Source of the DNA: Fistulifera solaris | Taxonomy: Eukaryota; Bacillariophyta; Bacillariophyceae; Naviculales; Stauroneidaceae | Assembly (NCBI GenBank): GCA_030295235.1 | Contig: AP026129.1 | Coordinates: 744,001 to 808,000 of the forward strand | Direction: 5' to 3' | Length of the DNA: 64,000 nt | Part shown: one piece after another, positions 10,704 through 22,023 of the stretch | How the letters are laid out: each line of letters begins with the position of its first letter | How positions within the stretch are numbered: position 1 is the stretch's first letter | The notes under the pieces: generated by a model | What the model saw: the letters and a program-made list of their open reading frames with translations, nothing else | Database searches by the model: none | What the model was told of the DNA's origin: nothing | Position numbers and translations under genes: made by a program

Positions 10704-10956
10704 CTGTCGGACCGAAAACTAGCGCTGAGTTTTACAGAGAAAGAAAGTGATTAAAGAATGAAAGAAAAGGTTTTACAATATAAAGGTTTTCCCTCAAGCC
10801 ATTTCTCTTTGATTATTCTAGGGGTGAATGGAGCTTGGCCTTTCTGTTTCCTTCAAGAGTTAAAGATAGCTAGCTTATTGAAAAGGATGAGATGTTCCTT
10901 TTCGGTTTGCAACATTGCGAACAGTATCAGTGATGTTTGCTCGCAATGATACTTTC

Positions 10957-11624
10957 TTAAAACAAGCCAAAGAATGTCTTCTTACTGGCTTCCGCTTTCA
11001 TATTCTCCAACTCTTGATTCGATTTCAGCAACGCTTCTTCCAGTCTCTTGTTCAATTCCGCCAATTGCGCCTTTTCGATACGAACTTGACTCAACTGCGC
11101 TTCTTTATCTGTCGACTGTGCCACTATACCCAATCCATCCATAGCTTTTCCGACTTCAACTTGTCCGTTTGAATGGCCAAACGAAAGTTGTAGTCGGTGC
11201 GAATTTTGTCCTTGGCTTTTTCGAGTTCATCTCGCATCTGATTGTCGTAGCGTTTCTTAAACCGCGTCGTTTGTGCTTCGTACTCTTGATCCATTTCAAA
11301 CAATTTATCTTCCAGTTGCGTCATTTTCTGTTGAGTTTCAAGACGCGTTTCATTGAGTGCGATTTGCGATTCGAGCAACGCCTTTTCTAGTTCTTGAATG
11401 CGAGGTTGTTGGGAGAAGGCGCCCGCCACCGCCGAAGCGGCGGCGACGACGCCCATTTGAATGACGGGTATTCCGGCAGTAATGAGTTCGGGGTCCATGC
11501 CGGACTGGAGTTGGGTACGAGTGTGCGGAATGACAGGGGAAAGAAACGCCAGTGCTGGTAATAAGTGAATCATCATCAAGAAAAGGCAGGATAGCGGAAG
11601 CGGAGAAAGCCGAAGGGAGGGCAT
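10957..11624 (-). CDS. Plastid-targeted coiled-coil protein, one frameshift
   Basis: The start is the ATG at 11624, because it opens a signal peptide ending in ALAFLSPVIP, an ASAFAP-like plastid motif. A short hydrophobic stretch (VVAAASAVAGAF) follows, then a long coiled coil rich in Glu, Gln, Lys and Leu to the C-terminus (KKTFFGLF). Two frames join if one A is added to the A4 run near 11145, giving 222 residues. No enzyme motif is seen. Thylakoid- or envelope-associated scaffold proteins look like this, but that is inference. It is divergent from the M43 protease gene. Confidence 0.65.
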
Positions 11625-12369
11625 GGTGAAATAGAGTGTGTGCTTGAGCCGATGAAAGATTGTTTGACAAAGATTGGTGCATTGCTTTGCCTCTAAAATG
11701 AATGATGAAGAATGAGGGCCAAAATCGAATGAAATCATGATCTTGACTCAAAGTAGACGAATCCATCGCGCAGGCGCGCGGTTCAACAAGCCATCCACTC
11801 CTCGAAAAAACCCTTCATCATGTAAATTTACATTCGACATAACATTTCATTTCTTTAACCATAGATGCCATAGTAGGATAGATAGCATTTGCACCTAATT
11901 GTTAGTTAAAAATGACTTGTTTCGTCGATAATTGTCCCTTATGGAGCCGACCACCTTAACTGTAGCTCAGAGTGTTGGTGTGATCATTTCATGACTGGAT
12001 ATAAGTCATGAGACGAATCTCGAAAGCGCTTGTAAAGATACCGTACCGGTACTTGTACCGATACCGGTACCTGGTACACGAGCAACGACCGTGATGTTGC
12101 AAAACCATCAACACGAAAATGATGCCAATGGAGGAGTCGTCCTCATCGTAATAAAAAAAGACTCCCGCAAGAGTTCTTTCTTTGATGAAGTGTGATACGC
12201 AAGACTATCAATTTGTACAAATGATGCGCAACAGGCGAGTTGCAATGGCCGATCGAAACACACTTTCGAAAAACCGTCCCATCAGGATGGTAACGATGAC
12301 AAAACGAAACACAAATGTGCTCACAAAAATTTGAGAAATATTCATTACTTTCCAAAAATCAAAACAATC
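11625..12369. other. Divergent intergenic region with GTAC-rich palindromes
   Basis: This is 745 nt without a supported gene. It contains the 21-bp palindrome copy b (11990-12010) preceded by a tRNA A-box-like TAGCTCAGAGTGTTGG (11963-11978), and a run of overlapping TACCGGTAC/GGTACC palindromes at about 12038-12078. Confidence 0.5.
11990..12010. repeat. 21-bp palindrome, copy b, in a tRNA-like context
   Basis: The arms CATGACT and AGTCATG are perfect. Upstream TAGCTCAGAGTGTTGG resembles a tRNA A box, and downstream GAGACGAATCTCG resembles a degraded B box. This copy is the best hint that the family may derive from a tRNA or SINE. Confidence 0.6.
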
Positions 12370-13608
12370 ATGAGATACTCTGCTGTAACCTTCCTCCCTC
12401 TCATCGCATTCGCGTGCAACGGCTCGCAGGCCCACGTTCTCCACGGCGATCGTCATTTGGAGGAGGATGAGTTCGTTTGGCCCAGCGCGGAAGTCTTTGA
12501 CCCCAAGGACCGTTGCGGAACGGAAGATCCGACCGATGCAGACAAAACGGAAATGATGCAGGCGGTGACCAACTTTTACAGTGCGCGTCGTCATTTGGCG
12601 CAGGATACGGAGACAATCGTGGTCGAAACCTACTTTCATATCATCAAAAGCAGCACAGGAAGAGGTGCAACGATGCAGATGGTCCAAGACCAAGTGGATG
12701 TGCTCAATCAAGCCTACGCGCCGCATTTTTTCTTCAACCTCACGGGCGTGACCGAGACGGTGAACGACGATTGGTACAAACTCCGACGCTTGTCGGTGCA
12801 GGACTTGACGATGCGGGCGACGTTGCGTCAGGGTGGGCCGGATGCCATCAATGTCTTTGTTGCTAACAGTCGTGGTCTCGGCTGGGCTCAGCCTCTCATG
12901 TCCTACAAGCTATCGCCGGAGACGGATGGAGTCATCATTCTCGACCAGTCCATGCCGGGTGGAACTGCGGTTCCTTACAATCTCGGAATGACTGCCGTTC
13001 ATGAAATCGGTCATTCTTTTGGAATCTTGCATACGTTTGAGGTGACTTTAGTGTTGCTTTGTGTTGCTTGATATCTTTATTTTCTTTTCTAACTCCAACT
13101 TTGCTACTTCAATTATCAGGATGGATGCAGTGCTGGGGGCATGACGGGTGACTCGATCCACGATACTCCTCGCCAAGCCGATTATACTCTCGGCTGTCCC
13201 ATTGGTCGCGATTCTTGTCCGGGTGAGTTGAATCGTGCAGACACTAATGTCTTCTTTGTCAGTCGTTTTCTCATTTTTATTCCATGCTTGTAGGTGGTGG
13301 TGAGGATCCGATTCACAATTAGTAAGTACGACAATGCTTCGTCGACGTTTACATTGGCCCTCGACATCAATTTCATAAGTTGTTCTTTTCACAGCATGGA
13401 TTACTCTGACGATGCCTGCATGAATGAGTTCACGGAAGGACAGTTCAAACAAATGCGCGCCATGTGGTATACGTTTCGTGCGAATCCCGAAAGTGGCAAG
13501 AATCACTCGAAGTTTCTTTCTTGCACCAAGAAGGCCTTGGATCGTGTGGCGTGCAATAAAAACAATGAGCAGTGCTGCGGAGGGGTCTGTCAGCCTTGCA
13601 CCAACTAA
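12370..13608 (+). CDS. Secreted M43 (pappalysin-like) zinc metalloprotease
   Basis: Four exons: 12370-13041, 13120-13222, 13294-13321 and 13395-13608. The introns are GT-AG (78, 71 and 73 nt), and the spliced frame gives 338 residues. Residues 1-21 form a signal peptide. DRCGTEDPTDADK is typical of fungal-type M43B proteases. The zinc site HEIGHSFGILH spans residues 211-221, with catalytic Glu212 and three His ligands, and the Met-turn MDYSDD begins exon 4. The C-terminus is Cys-rich (QCCGGVCQPC). A 28-nt third exon is unusually small, but both phases fit. The likely role is extracellular proteolysis. The ATG at 12370 is chosen because it opens the signal peptide. Confidence 0.9.
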
Positions 13609-13759
13609 AGCGTCGCTGGCACTCATTCAACTGCTAAATAGATTTCATCCATGTAGATGATTTAATCAAACCAATAAGGACCAATTGCAGTGTTATTCGA
13701 CCAAGAAGATCACTATAGTAGAGTTTCGACTTTCTTCCATTGAGCCTCTGTATAGCCAT

Positions 13760-15304
13760 TTAGCTGTTTTCTTCAGCTATTTGCATCATGGCGTTGGTAA
13801 TTTTGTTCAATTCGTCATTCGAGGCAATGTAAGGAGGCATGGTGTAGAGCAGTTTTCCAAAAGGTCGCAACCAAACTCCCAATTCACGACAACGAAATGG
13901 TATAATGTTATTGTCTAATGGTCGCTTGAGCTCGATCACGCCTATGGCTCCGCGTACACGAACATCCCCGACTCCCGGAATCTGGGACGCCGGCTCCAAA
14001 TTGGAACGGAGTTCTTGTTCAATCCGACTGACATGGACTTGCCATGCTGGTTTACCATCTACGGGTTCCATCATCAGATTTGTCGATGCTACCGCCACAG
14101 CACAAGCCAAAGGGTTGCCCATAAACGTGGGTCCGTGCATCAGAGGTAGAGAGACAACCGACGAACTTTCATGGTTGGGCGACGGCGGCGAAGACGAAAC
14201 TCCTCGGGATATCCTTTCTGTCGTTGCAACGGCACCGAGCGTCATGTATCCACCTGTAATGGCTTTCCCCAGGCATATGATATCTGGTTGCACTCCCGCT
14301 TCGAGTGAAGCAAAGAGACGGGGTGTTTCTGACGCTTTACTAAATCCTGAGCGGCCAAAGCCGGTAGCGATCTCATCACAAATGAGCAATACATCGTATT
14401 CCGTACAAAGTTCACGGACTCGCTGTAAATACCTGCGACTGTAGAACCTCATACCGCCAGCACCCTGCACGATGGGCTCTAAAATGAGAGCTGCTAGAGT
14501 TTCATGCTCCCTTTCCAATAATTGTTGGAGATCATCGATCGCCAACTGTAGTGCGTTCTCGGTACCATCCTGACAAGTACAACCCTGACAGCCCTGTTGC
14601 AGAGGTCCCAATCGAAAGGAATCATCACAAGGAGGTCGTGCTACAAACACAACATGCTGCGGCATGGCACCGGCAAATGCCGTGTGCATGCCATTCACCG
14701 GATCACAAACGCTCATGGCCCCCAACGTGTCACCATGATAGCCTCCTCGCACCGACACTATTTTGGTTTTGCGATTGTTATATTGCATACCTCGGTGATA
14801 TTGCAGTGCTATTTTGAGAGCGACTTCCACCGCGACACTCCCACTGTCGGTCCAAAAGATCTGATCGAGTTTTTCCCAATGATCGGGTGAATCGGCATTC
14901 AGTTGAAGAATTAAGATCGCAGCCAGCTCTGCCGCGGGTCGATGGGTGAATCCACCAAACATGATATGCGACATGTCTTGCAATTGATTTTGAATGGCTC
15001 GATTGAGTTCCGGCTGATGATATCCCCAGATTGCCGCCCACCACGACGACATACCGTCGATCATTTCCGATCCATCTTCCAAGTACAAGGTACAGCCACG
15101 AGCGTGTGAAATTGGCAGTACTGGAGTGGGTGCAATCAGCGAAGTATACGGATGCCAAAGATGGTGACGATCGAATTGCAAATGCTCTTCCGTCGATCGG
15201 TGACGAGCCTCGGTGATGGAAGGATGCAAAAATAATGTCGACAAGTAACGTTGCCATGGATGTCTTTTCGCGTCGCATGACATTACGCGTGCGACACTAG
15301 CCAT
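13760..15304 (-). CDS. bioA: Adenosylmethionine-8-amino-7-oxononanoate aminotransferase (BioA)
   Basis: A class III PLP aminotransferase of 514 residues from the ATG at 15304. Motifs include HHLWHPYTSL, DGMSSWWAAIWGYHQP, ILEPIVQGAGGM, the CDEIATGFGR strand and LGKAITGGYM with the PLP-binding Lys. BioA transfers an amino group from S-adenosylmethionine to make 7,8-diaminononanoate in biotin synthesis. The first ~30 residues are basic with a YLSTLF stretch, consistent with mitochondrial import as in plants. No BioD domain is fused, unlike the bifunctional BIO3-BIO1 of plants and fungi. A Ser-rich insertion (SPPSPNHESSS) interrupts the domain near residue 395. No intron is needed. It converges with the M43 protease gene. 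Confidence 0.93.
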   Translation of the reverse strand: MASVARVMSCDAKRHPWQRYLSTLFLHPSITEARHRSTEEHLQFDRHHLWHPYTSLIAPTPVLPISHARGCTLYLEDGSEMIDGMSSWWAAIWGYHQPELNRAIQNQLQDMSHIMFGGFTHRPAAELAAILILQLNADSPDHWEKLDQIFWTDSGSVAVEVALKIALQYHRGMQYNNRKTKIVSVRGGYHGDTLGAMSVCDPVNGMHTAFAGAMPQHVVFVARPPCDDSFRLGPLQQGCQGCTCQDGTENALQLAIDDLQQLLEREHETLAALILEPIVQGAGGMRFYSRRYLQRVRELCTEYDVLLICDEIATGFGRSGFSKASETPRLFASLEAGVQPDIICLGKAITGGYMTLGAVATTERISRGVSSSPPSPNHESSSVVSLPLMHGPTFMGNPLACAVAVASTNLMMEPVDGKPAWQVHVSRIEQELRSNLEPASQIPGVGDVRVRGAIGVIELKRPLDNNIIPFRCRELGVWLRPFGKLLYTMPPYIASNDELNKITNAMMQIAEENS

Positions 15305-15698
15305 CTTTGACGTAAATAGTAGTAGCTGTGCCAGGTAAATGTGCTGTATTGTGAGTTGTGAGATTATGGATAGTATCGAATTACGTGAGGTATAATACTG
15401 TAGGTGAGGCAAAATTATGCGATGCGACGCGACCAAGAACGAAGAACGACATTGTTATTACGTACCTGGTAGTACGTAGTATTATTTTGTTTATTAGGAC
15501 CATCAGTTTCATTCCCGGTTCTTCAGTCCCGGATTCTCTACGATTCATTCATGAGTGTTTATTGTCACGAAAACGCTACCAATATCTGGAAAGCCATCCC
15601 TTTAAGCAGCTTTTACGAGACAGATATCAGGACTACGTAGCTATGATGCAAGTTGAGTTATAGTCGCATCTGAAGAAAACGCATGCTAAAGCAGGCAC
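15305..15698. other. Upstream region of bioA
   Basis: This is 394 nt between bioA and the SR-25 gene, both on the minus strand. It includes the GTACCTGGTAGTACGTAGTA palindrome-rich motif (15462-15481). No gene is seen. Confidence 0.4.
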
Positions 15699-16229
15699 TT
15701 AGCGATACGCTGCTCGATACACCTCTCGAGAAAAACTAGCTCCGTCTCCACGAGTCGCCTGTCGATTGATACTTTCATGCTGTGACTTGCTGACCAAATT
15801 TTCGATGATTTCTCCCGTGCCACGAACCAGTCGATACCGCCCAGTCTGCTCATCGTACACTTCCCGAATGGTGGATTGTTGCGCTTGGTATTCTTCTCTG
15901 GACATGGGTGCCATGCGAAGCGCCTGTTCTTGTTTTATTTTTTTGTTTTCTTCGATGCTAGTATCCTCAGTAGTGGGCAGAGGTGATTTGCTGGGTCTTA
16001 CCGAAACATCTTGATCGTCATCGACCAAAGCGTCGGACCGCTTTTTGTACTTTCTTGTGTTATCTTTCGATCTCTTCTTGCTCTTCTTTTTGTAATCTTT
16101 GTGACGGTGCTTCTTCTTTTTCTTTCGTTCATACGAACTTTCGGACGACGAATCATCGTCGGCTACTCTTCGCCTTCGTTTCTTGAAATGTTTGTTCTTT
16201 TCACTCCGACTACCATCGGTGTCTCCCAT
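15699..16229 (-). CDS. ARL6IP4: SR-25 / ARL6IP4-family nuclear protein
   Basis: The 176-residue product starts with a very basic Lys/Arg/Ser-rich half (KKRRRRVADDDSSSES, KKKKKHRHKDYKKKSKKRSK). The C-terminal half has the conserved family core: APMSREEYQAQQSTIREVYD, ETGRYRLVRG-type sequence, GEIIENLVSKSQH and INRQATRGDGASF. This core is diagnostic of the ADP-ribosylation-factor-like 6 interacting protein 4 (SRrp37/SR-25) family, nuclear speckle proteins linked to splicing. Length suits the core plus a short RS-like tail. It is intronless and intact. Confidence 0.85.
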   Translation of the reverse strand: MGDTDGSRSEKNKHFKKRRRRVADDDSSSESSYERKKKKKHRHKDYKKKSKKRSKDNTRKYKKRSDALVDDDQDVSVRPSKSPLPTTEDTSIEENKKIKQEQALRMAPMSREEYQAQQSTIREVYDEQTGRYRLVRGTGEIIENLVSKSQHESINRQATRGDGASFSREVYRAAYR

Positions 16230-16943
16230 TTTTATTAAAAGAAAAATTCACTCGCAAAAGACTCCAAAATCAAGCTTCTGGTGCAAAACTTATTTTCATT
16301 CCAAGTAAATGAACTAGAGAGAGGAGATGATTGGGACAAGGAAGAGATTATGAATGAAGAAGACTCAATGAGGCGGCTGACAATCTCAGATTTTGTGTGC
16401 ACGTGAAAATATCACACGCCCAGATTTTGTGCGAACGTGAAAATTGGGTGCATGTGAATTTTTGTGTGCGCGTGACAACATCACATATGCCCCGATTTTT
16501 TGATAGATTTTCCCTCCATCGATATAGTTTTGACGTGGCCATTCGCATTCTACCAAGGTATCGTCCCTCTAATCTAAATCTGATGATTCTGCTAGAAATA
16601 ATAAGAAGTATTGGCGTAGCGGTAATAGTCCTTGGATGTGTTGATGTAAATTATTACTCCTGAGGCCGCCAATGGTCGAATTCCGAGACGACCGGGCGAT
16701 TCCATTGCGAACGCTTTTCGTTCATGTAAAAGAGCTTATCACTTTCAGTTAAACCACTCCATTCATGTTCAAATGGGTTTACGACCTTTTCATCAAGGTT
16801 TCTTTTAATACGGCTCCCAGTTTACTTTTTACAGAGTTCGATGCCACGGGCGTCCAAAGCCAGATAAGTAAGACCTTGGCCGCGTCCAAAGCCAGATAAG
16901 TAAGACCTTCCCAAGGGATTGGTGAAATCGCGCAGAAATCTTT
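16230..16943. other. Intergenic region with degenerate repeats
   Basis: No gene is supported. About three imperfect copies of an AGATTTTGTGYGMACGTG-type unit occupy roughly 16386-16500, and a 28-bp direct duplication lies at 16850-16877 / 16882-16909. Confidence 0.5.
16850..16909. repeat. 28-bp direct tandem duplication
   Basis: Two identical 28-bp units starting GCGTCCAAAGCCAGATAAGT (16850-16877 and 16882-16909) are separated by 4 bp. They lie just downstream of the PPR gene's stop, probably in its 3' UTR. Confidence 0.8.
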
Positions 16944-18396
16944 TTACAAAAAGTCGTCATCGGTCAGCGGAACATCAAAGTATTCAAACAGATGCTCCAA
17001 AGCAGCTCTCTTCAGTTGATCGTTGTCTTGTGTAGCCTTGACCAGTTTAATTTGTTCTTCGGTGTGATAGGAATTTGGTTGCCACCCCCAAAGTGATTGC
17101 AGGAAGTAAACGTAGCGTTTTGCTTCGAATACCAATTCTTGGCTTAAAGCGAACTCCAGAATTTTCAAATGCGTTGTGTACGGTGGTAAGATGGTATGCT
17201 GATGGAAGAAATCACCAACTGCTGAGACAGCTCCACTCACGTCACCCACATTGAGCAGGCCATCCACCACCGCTCGAACCGTAAAAGCATCGGGCTGCAA
17301 ACCTTTCGCCAACAGCTCGTGGTATAATTCTTGAGCAGACATGACATCTCCCAAGCGCGCGTAACCTTGCAATAACAAGTTGTACGAAAACGTCAATGGC
17401 TTGAGTGCCACCGCATTCTGTAGTTCCGTGCGCTTTCGACAACGCACCCCGATTGACACAAGCGTGCAGAAGAGCGTTGTGCGTTTGAACATTCCAAAGA
17501 ATAGGGTCATGTCCGCAGGCACCCTGCTGAAGCGATTCGGCAAAGGAAAATGCCGCAGCGAGTGGATACGAAAAGTCCGAGGATTTACCACGGTAATGAG
17601 GAGGGGCATTTTTGTGCAGCTTGATCGTCTTGGCATCTTTTCGTATTTGATAAAAGTAGTGGTCGTCCGATTTCGGTCCGATGAACGTGCGGAGCATATG
17701 ATTTGCGAGTTCCGTATCGAGGGGAATCTTTCGTTGATGCATGTGAACTAAAATAGCATCCAGCCAGCGAGTGGGGTCTTCGAGTTCTTCATGAACTCGC
17801 AATGATTGAATTGCGTAAATTAACTCACGACGTCGACATGGAAACTTTTTCTGTAACCTCAGTTGCAACAACTTAAGAACACGTCCCACATTTCCTGCCT
17901 TCGCATTTGCCGTTAATAATCTCAAAGTAACATGATCGGTAAGAGGTGTTTTATTCCACTGTCCGAAAATCTTTTCCCAGTGGCGAATTTTCTGTGCCAG
18001 TTCCGGAGTTTCGTAGCGAGATTTAACGACTGTTTTCAGCATAAGAATCACCGTTTCGGCCGATAACAGCACGTCCGCGTGTTTGGGGAGATTGAGCAAA
18101 TATTGATCGTATTGATGAATGACAGATCGGCAAAAGGATGGGTCCCAGAGTGTTGTATCGTTGCGTTTTCCTTCTTGACCGTGATTCCATTCCGACGAAA
18201 GTTTCGCCTTATAGAGAAAGTCTTTGATATTTTCTATTTGTGGAGCAGTTACCGAAAACTCCAACGGCGGAGGGGTCTCTAATTCTTTGGCTCGGAAAAG
18301 AGAAGGGATTGTCGAAAAGCTCGGAGACGTGATACGACGCTGTAGTTGAGCTGCGGCGCTCAATTTCCAAGCTGTTCGACTGACACGGTTCATCAT
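16944..18396 (-). CDS. Organelle PPR-type protein, one frameshift
   Basis: The start is the ATG at 18396 (MMNRVSRTAWKL), with a basic N-terminus suited to mitochondrial import. The body is helical with pentatricopeptide-like pairs: TFSYNLLLQGYARLGDVMSA, GLQPDAFTVRAVVDGLLNVG and NVQTHNALLHACVNRGALSKA. PPR proteins bind organelle RNA base by base and act in processing, editing or translation. Two frames join when one G is dropped from GCACGGAACT near 17440; the corrected model is 483 residues. Only a few repeats are clear, so it is a short or divergent PPR protein. It is divergent from the IF-2 gene. Confidence 0.72.
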
Positions 18397-18961
18397 GGTG
18401 CACTATGGGTGTATTTTTGACTTGAAGTTCGTATCTATGAGCTTGTAATGTCAAGAACAACAATTACAATGCTCTTCGTTCACACCTTGTTTCGACGACA
18501 AAAACAAAAGCCGAATGTTTGCCTTTTTCACGTGGCTGTTGCGCCTGGACAGCGCACTTTCGCGCGCACGAGTCTTGCCTACCATGTACAAGTCGTTCGT
18601 GAGAGTATCGTCATGAGATAACAGGTTCTGAGCTGGTCAAGTACGTTGTAAATGTTTGTGGATAGTAGCCATAAGAGTACTTTATGCGCTACAGTCAAGT
18701 TCCAATTTCTCCCTCTTCGTGGCTTTTCAACGTGTCGATCCCTCACAGCCATCAACGTAACAAGAAATGCTCAAATAATGTTGTCAGCTTTCTTTCTGTT
18801 GAAGAAGCCGTGTCCGTCGTCAAACAAAATCTAACCTGTGGATCGGATAGGCGAAGAGCAATTTGTGCTGCAAAGGCTTGCGGTTGTTGAATAGCAGCGC
18901 CTTAGAAATTAATCTACCTCGTCGACTTGTTAATCTTGATCGTCGTCCGAAACGCCAAAGG
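18397..18961. other. Divergent promoter region
   Basis: This is 565 nt between the PPR and IF-2 start codons. No further gene or clear element is seen. Confidence 0.4.
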
Positions 18962-21907
18962 ATGGTCGCATTATCCCAATTAACCACATGGAATTGCCTG
19001 CTCGTGATACTATGCAGTTCGGTCGCTTTCGTTCCGGAATGGAGGCAAATAAAATCGCGTACGCTTGGCATTCAGGCGCCTTGGGGGTACGTTGCTCGAT
19101 AAACAATTAAATTCTCTCTGTGACAATGATTTACTCACCTCTTTGCTCCATGTTATATAGAACTCCGGTACTCTCGAGCCCCGCTCAAACAGAAAATGGC
19201 AATGGAAAGAACCAACGCAGTAAACCTCCTCGAAGAAAGCCTCCAACTGGTAACGGAGGTGGTGGTGGTGGTGGCGGCGGCGGATCCTTCAAGTTGGGCA
19301 AGCCGATGAAATTGCAAAGAATCGTTTCACAAAGTCCAGCCGAAGATTTTGAGACACTCACCGCGGAACCACCGCAGCGCAATCGTCAAGAACCAGTGGC
19401 TTCGGTATCTACGGAGCGGAACACGGCACCGAGACCATCTCGTAAGTTTTCGCGCGATGAGGAGAAACCGGCATTCACTGTGGGAGGTAGGTATGCAGGG
19501 GACGAACATTGGCGAACAGCAGTTTGGATGTTGAGAATTGGCATTATTATGCGTCTTCTTTTCATTTCGCTATATCTCTCTCTGAGATTTGGTTGCTCCG
19601 TGTTGGATTATGATGGCGTTCATTTTCTGCGCATCGCTGGTGTTTTCAGTGCATACCTTTTGAGGGACAATTTCGTCGTGTGTCGTTTTTGCTAGATTTC
19701 TATTATTTGCTCAGTATCTGTTTTGTCGCTTTTACTCCGCAGCTGCTGGTTCCACGGGACCGATCAAAGAAGGTGCTCGTCGGCGAGATGGCAAGCCTGC
19801 TCGTCGTGGTCGTGCCGATGATGACACTCCCAAGAAGAACTCAGCAAAGAACTCGTTGCGAGTTGGTGGCACAGGAAGTAAAGGACGTAGTGCAGAACTT
19901 ACTCAACGCCGTGGTACCTTGAAGCGACGTGACCGCGCGGGGGAGAAGGAAGCGAAAGCTGAAGCTGCTCTTGAGCGAAAGACAGTGTATTTATCAGAGT
20001 ACGTTGGTCGCTGTTGGCAAAAGTGAATCTGAGTCGTTCGCTTATGTACTAATATTGTGAATTTGACAGTGGGGCTATGACCGTAGCTGAATTGGCTGAT
20101 GCGTTAGATGAAAAGCCTGTCGCTATTATCAAGATGCTCATGACGGATTTGGGTGTGATGGCCTCTATGACACAAAGCCTGGATGTGGCCACGTGCGTAG
20201 CGGTGGCGCAAGGATTTGGAAAAATAGTTGCTGACGTGGACGAAAGCGAACTCGAAGGGTAAGAAGTTCGAAGCTATTTTAAACGTTTTTCTTTTTTCGA
20301 TTACTCACTTGAACGCTCCCTCTGCAGGGATGGGAGTGCTCTTGAAACGGGGGTTGTCTTGGATGAGGATGATAACGAAGAGTCGTTGCGTCCTCGGCCC
20401 CCCTGTCGTTACGATCATGGGTCATGTTGATCACGGAAAGACGAGTTTACTCGATGCAATCCGAAATACAGACGTTACAGCCGGAGAAGCGGGCGGCATC
20501 ACGCAACACATCACATCTTACCAAGTAAAACACAATGGACAGCTCATTACGTTTATTGACACACCTGGTCACGCTGCATTTACAGATATGCGTGAGCGCG
20601 GAGCTAACATTACTGATATGGTGATTCTCGTGGTTGCTGCAGATGATAGTGTCAAGCAGCAAACCGTGGATTCGATTATGTGCGCTCGCCAGGCAGGCGT
20701 ACCACTTGTCGTAGCCGTGAACAAATGCGATTTGGAAACAGCAGATCCTATCAAAGTGATGACAGATCTCACAGCGTATGACGTTTTGACGGAAGATTTT
20801 GGCGGGGACGTTTTAGTTTCACGAATTAGTGCGAAAAAAGGCGAAAATCTTGATGATCTTCTTGATAAAGTTATGCTCCAGGCTGAGGTACAAAATCTTC
20901 GGGCCAATCCAGACCGATCGGCAGAGTGTATTGTAATTGAAGCAAATGTGCAAAAGGTTTGGGAACTGTTGCAACTAGTTTGGTCAAGCGTGGCACTCTT
21001 CGCGTTGGTGACATATTCGTAGCTGGTGAAACATATGGGCGGAGTCAGAGCCTTGATTTCCACAGCAGATGGGAAAACAAGGATGAAAGAAGCAGGTCCG
21101 AGCACCCCGGTGAATATAGTTGGCTTCGAAGGCATTCCTGCAGCAGGAGATATACTTGTGGTATCTGAGGATGAACAAGTAGCTAGGGAACTTGCAGAAA
21201 GCCGTCAGAGAATTGCACGTGAGCGTTCATCGTCCTCTTACCAAGCCGGACTCATGAGCTCAGTGGCAATGGCCTTTGGACCAGGAAAAGAACGTCGAGA
21301 GATGTGTGTTGTGGTTAAAGCAGATGTTCAGGGATCAGCTGAGGCGCTTACACGTGCTTTATCTGAGCTGAAACTTGAGAACGACGAAGCAGTTGTCGGA
21401 ATTAAGGTTCTTGTTAGTGAAGCTGGTGAAATCAACAAAAGTGACATTTCCATTGCCAGCGTGACTCCAGGAACAATTGTCATCGCATTCAATTGCGCCG
21501 CTTCATTTGCCGCCATGGAGGATGCACGTGCAGCTGGAATTAATATTGAGTACTACAATATTATTTACGATGCGATTGAATCTGTTGAGAAAAGGATGCA
21601 GGAAGTGCTATCTCCTACTCCAGATGGCGAATATGTCGGTGCTGCTATTGTACAAGAAGTATTCAATATTGGGGGAACCGGAAATATTGGAGGAAGCAGG
21701 TGCACAGACGGTTATCTGCGAAAAGGGGGAAATGTTCGCGTCCTGCGAGGAGATAAAATTTTGGCAGAAAGCAAAATCGTATCCTTGCGAAACTTCAAGG
21801 CTGAGGTGGATTCTATTGAAGAGGGGGATGAGTGCGGTATTGGCCTCTTTGAGTTTGAAGACTTTCAACCCAACGATGTCATTGAATGCTTTGTTGTCAA
21901 AAAATAG
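18962..21907 (+). CDS. infB: Plastid translation initiation factor IF-2, three frameshifts
   Basis: Five exons: 18962-19086, 19161-19486, 19743-19998, 20070-20258 and 20328-21907. Exon 1 encodes a signal peptide with SSVAFVPEW, an ASAFAP-like plastid motif. Exons 2-3 hold a Gly-rich linker and a basic region. Exon 4 is the IF2_N domain ([20 protein letters not shown]). Exon 5 carries the GTPase domain: [26 protein letters not shown] and SAKKG, then domain II and the C-terminal IF-2 domains. IF-2 brings initiator tRNA to the small ribosomal subunit. Exon 5 needs three single-base fixes: one C too many in the C6 run near 20400, one G missing near 20956 and one G too many near 21042. The result is 824 residues in one frame. 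It converges with the KNL1 gene. Confidence 0.9.
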
Positions 21908-22023
21908 CTACACAATTAATTGCAATCAATACTAAACTTTTCTCATTTAGATAAAACAAACTTATAGTTACTGATCCGGACTCTTGTTTATCACCTTACT
22001 CGTTCACTTGGTTCTCAACATAG

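Noticed and set aside
16386-16500. CRISPR-like array
   Set aside because: Units are imperfect, lack regular unique spacers, and the genome is eukaryotic.
19252-19290. Poly-Gly/poly-Pro coding repeat
   Set aside because: Only the Gly-rich linker of IF-2; the poly-Pro frame on the other strand is its shadow.
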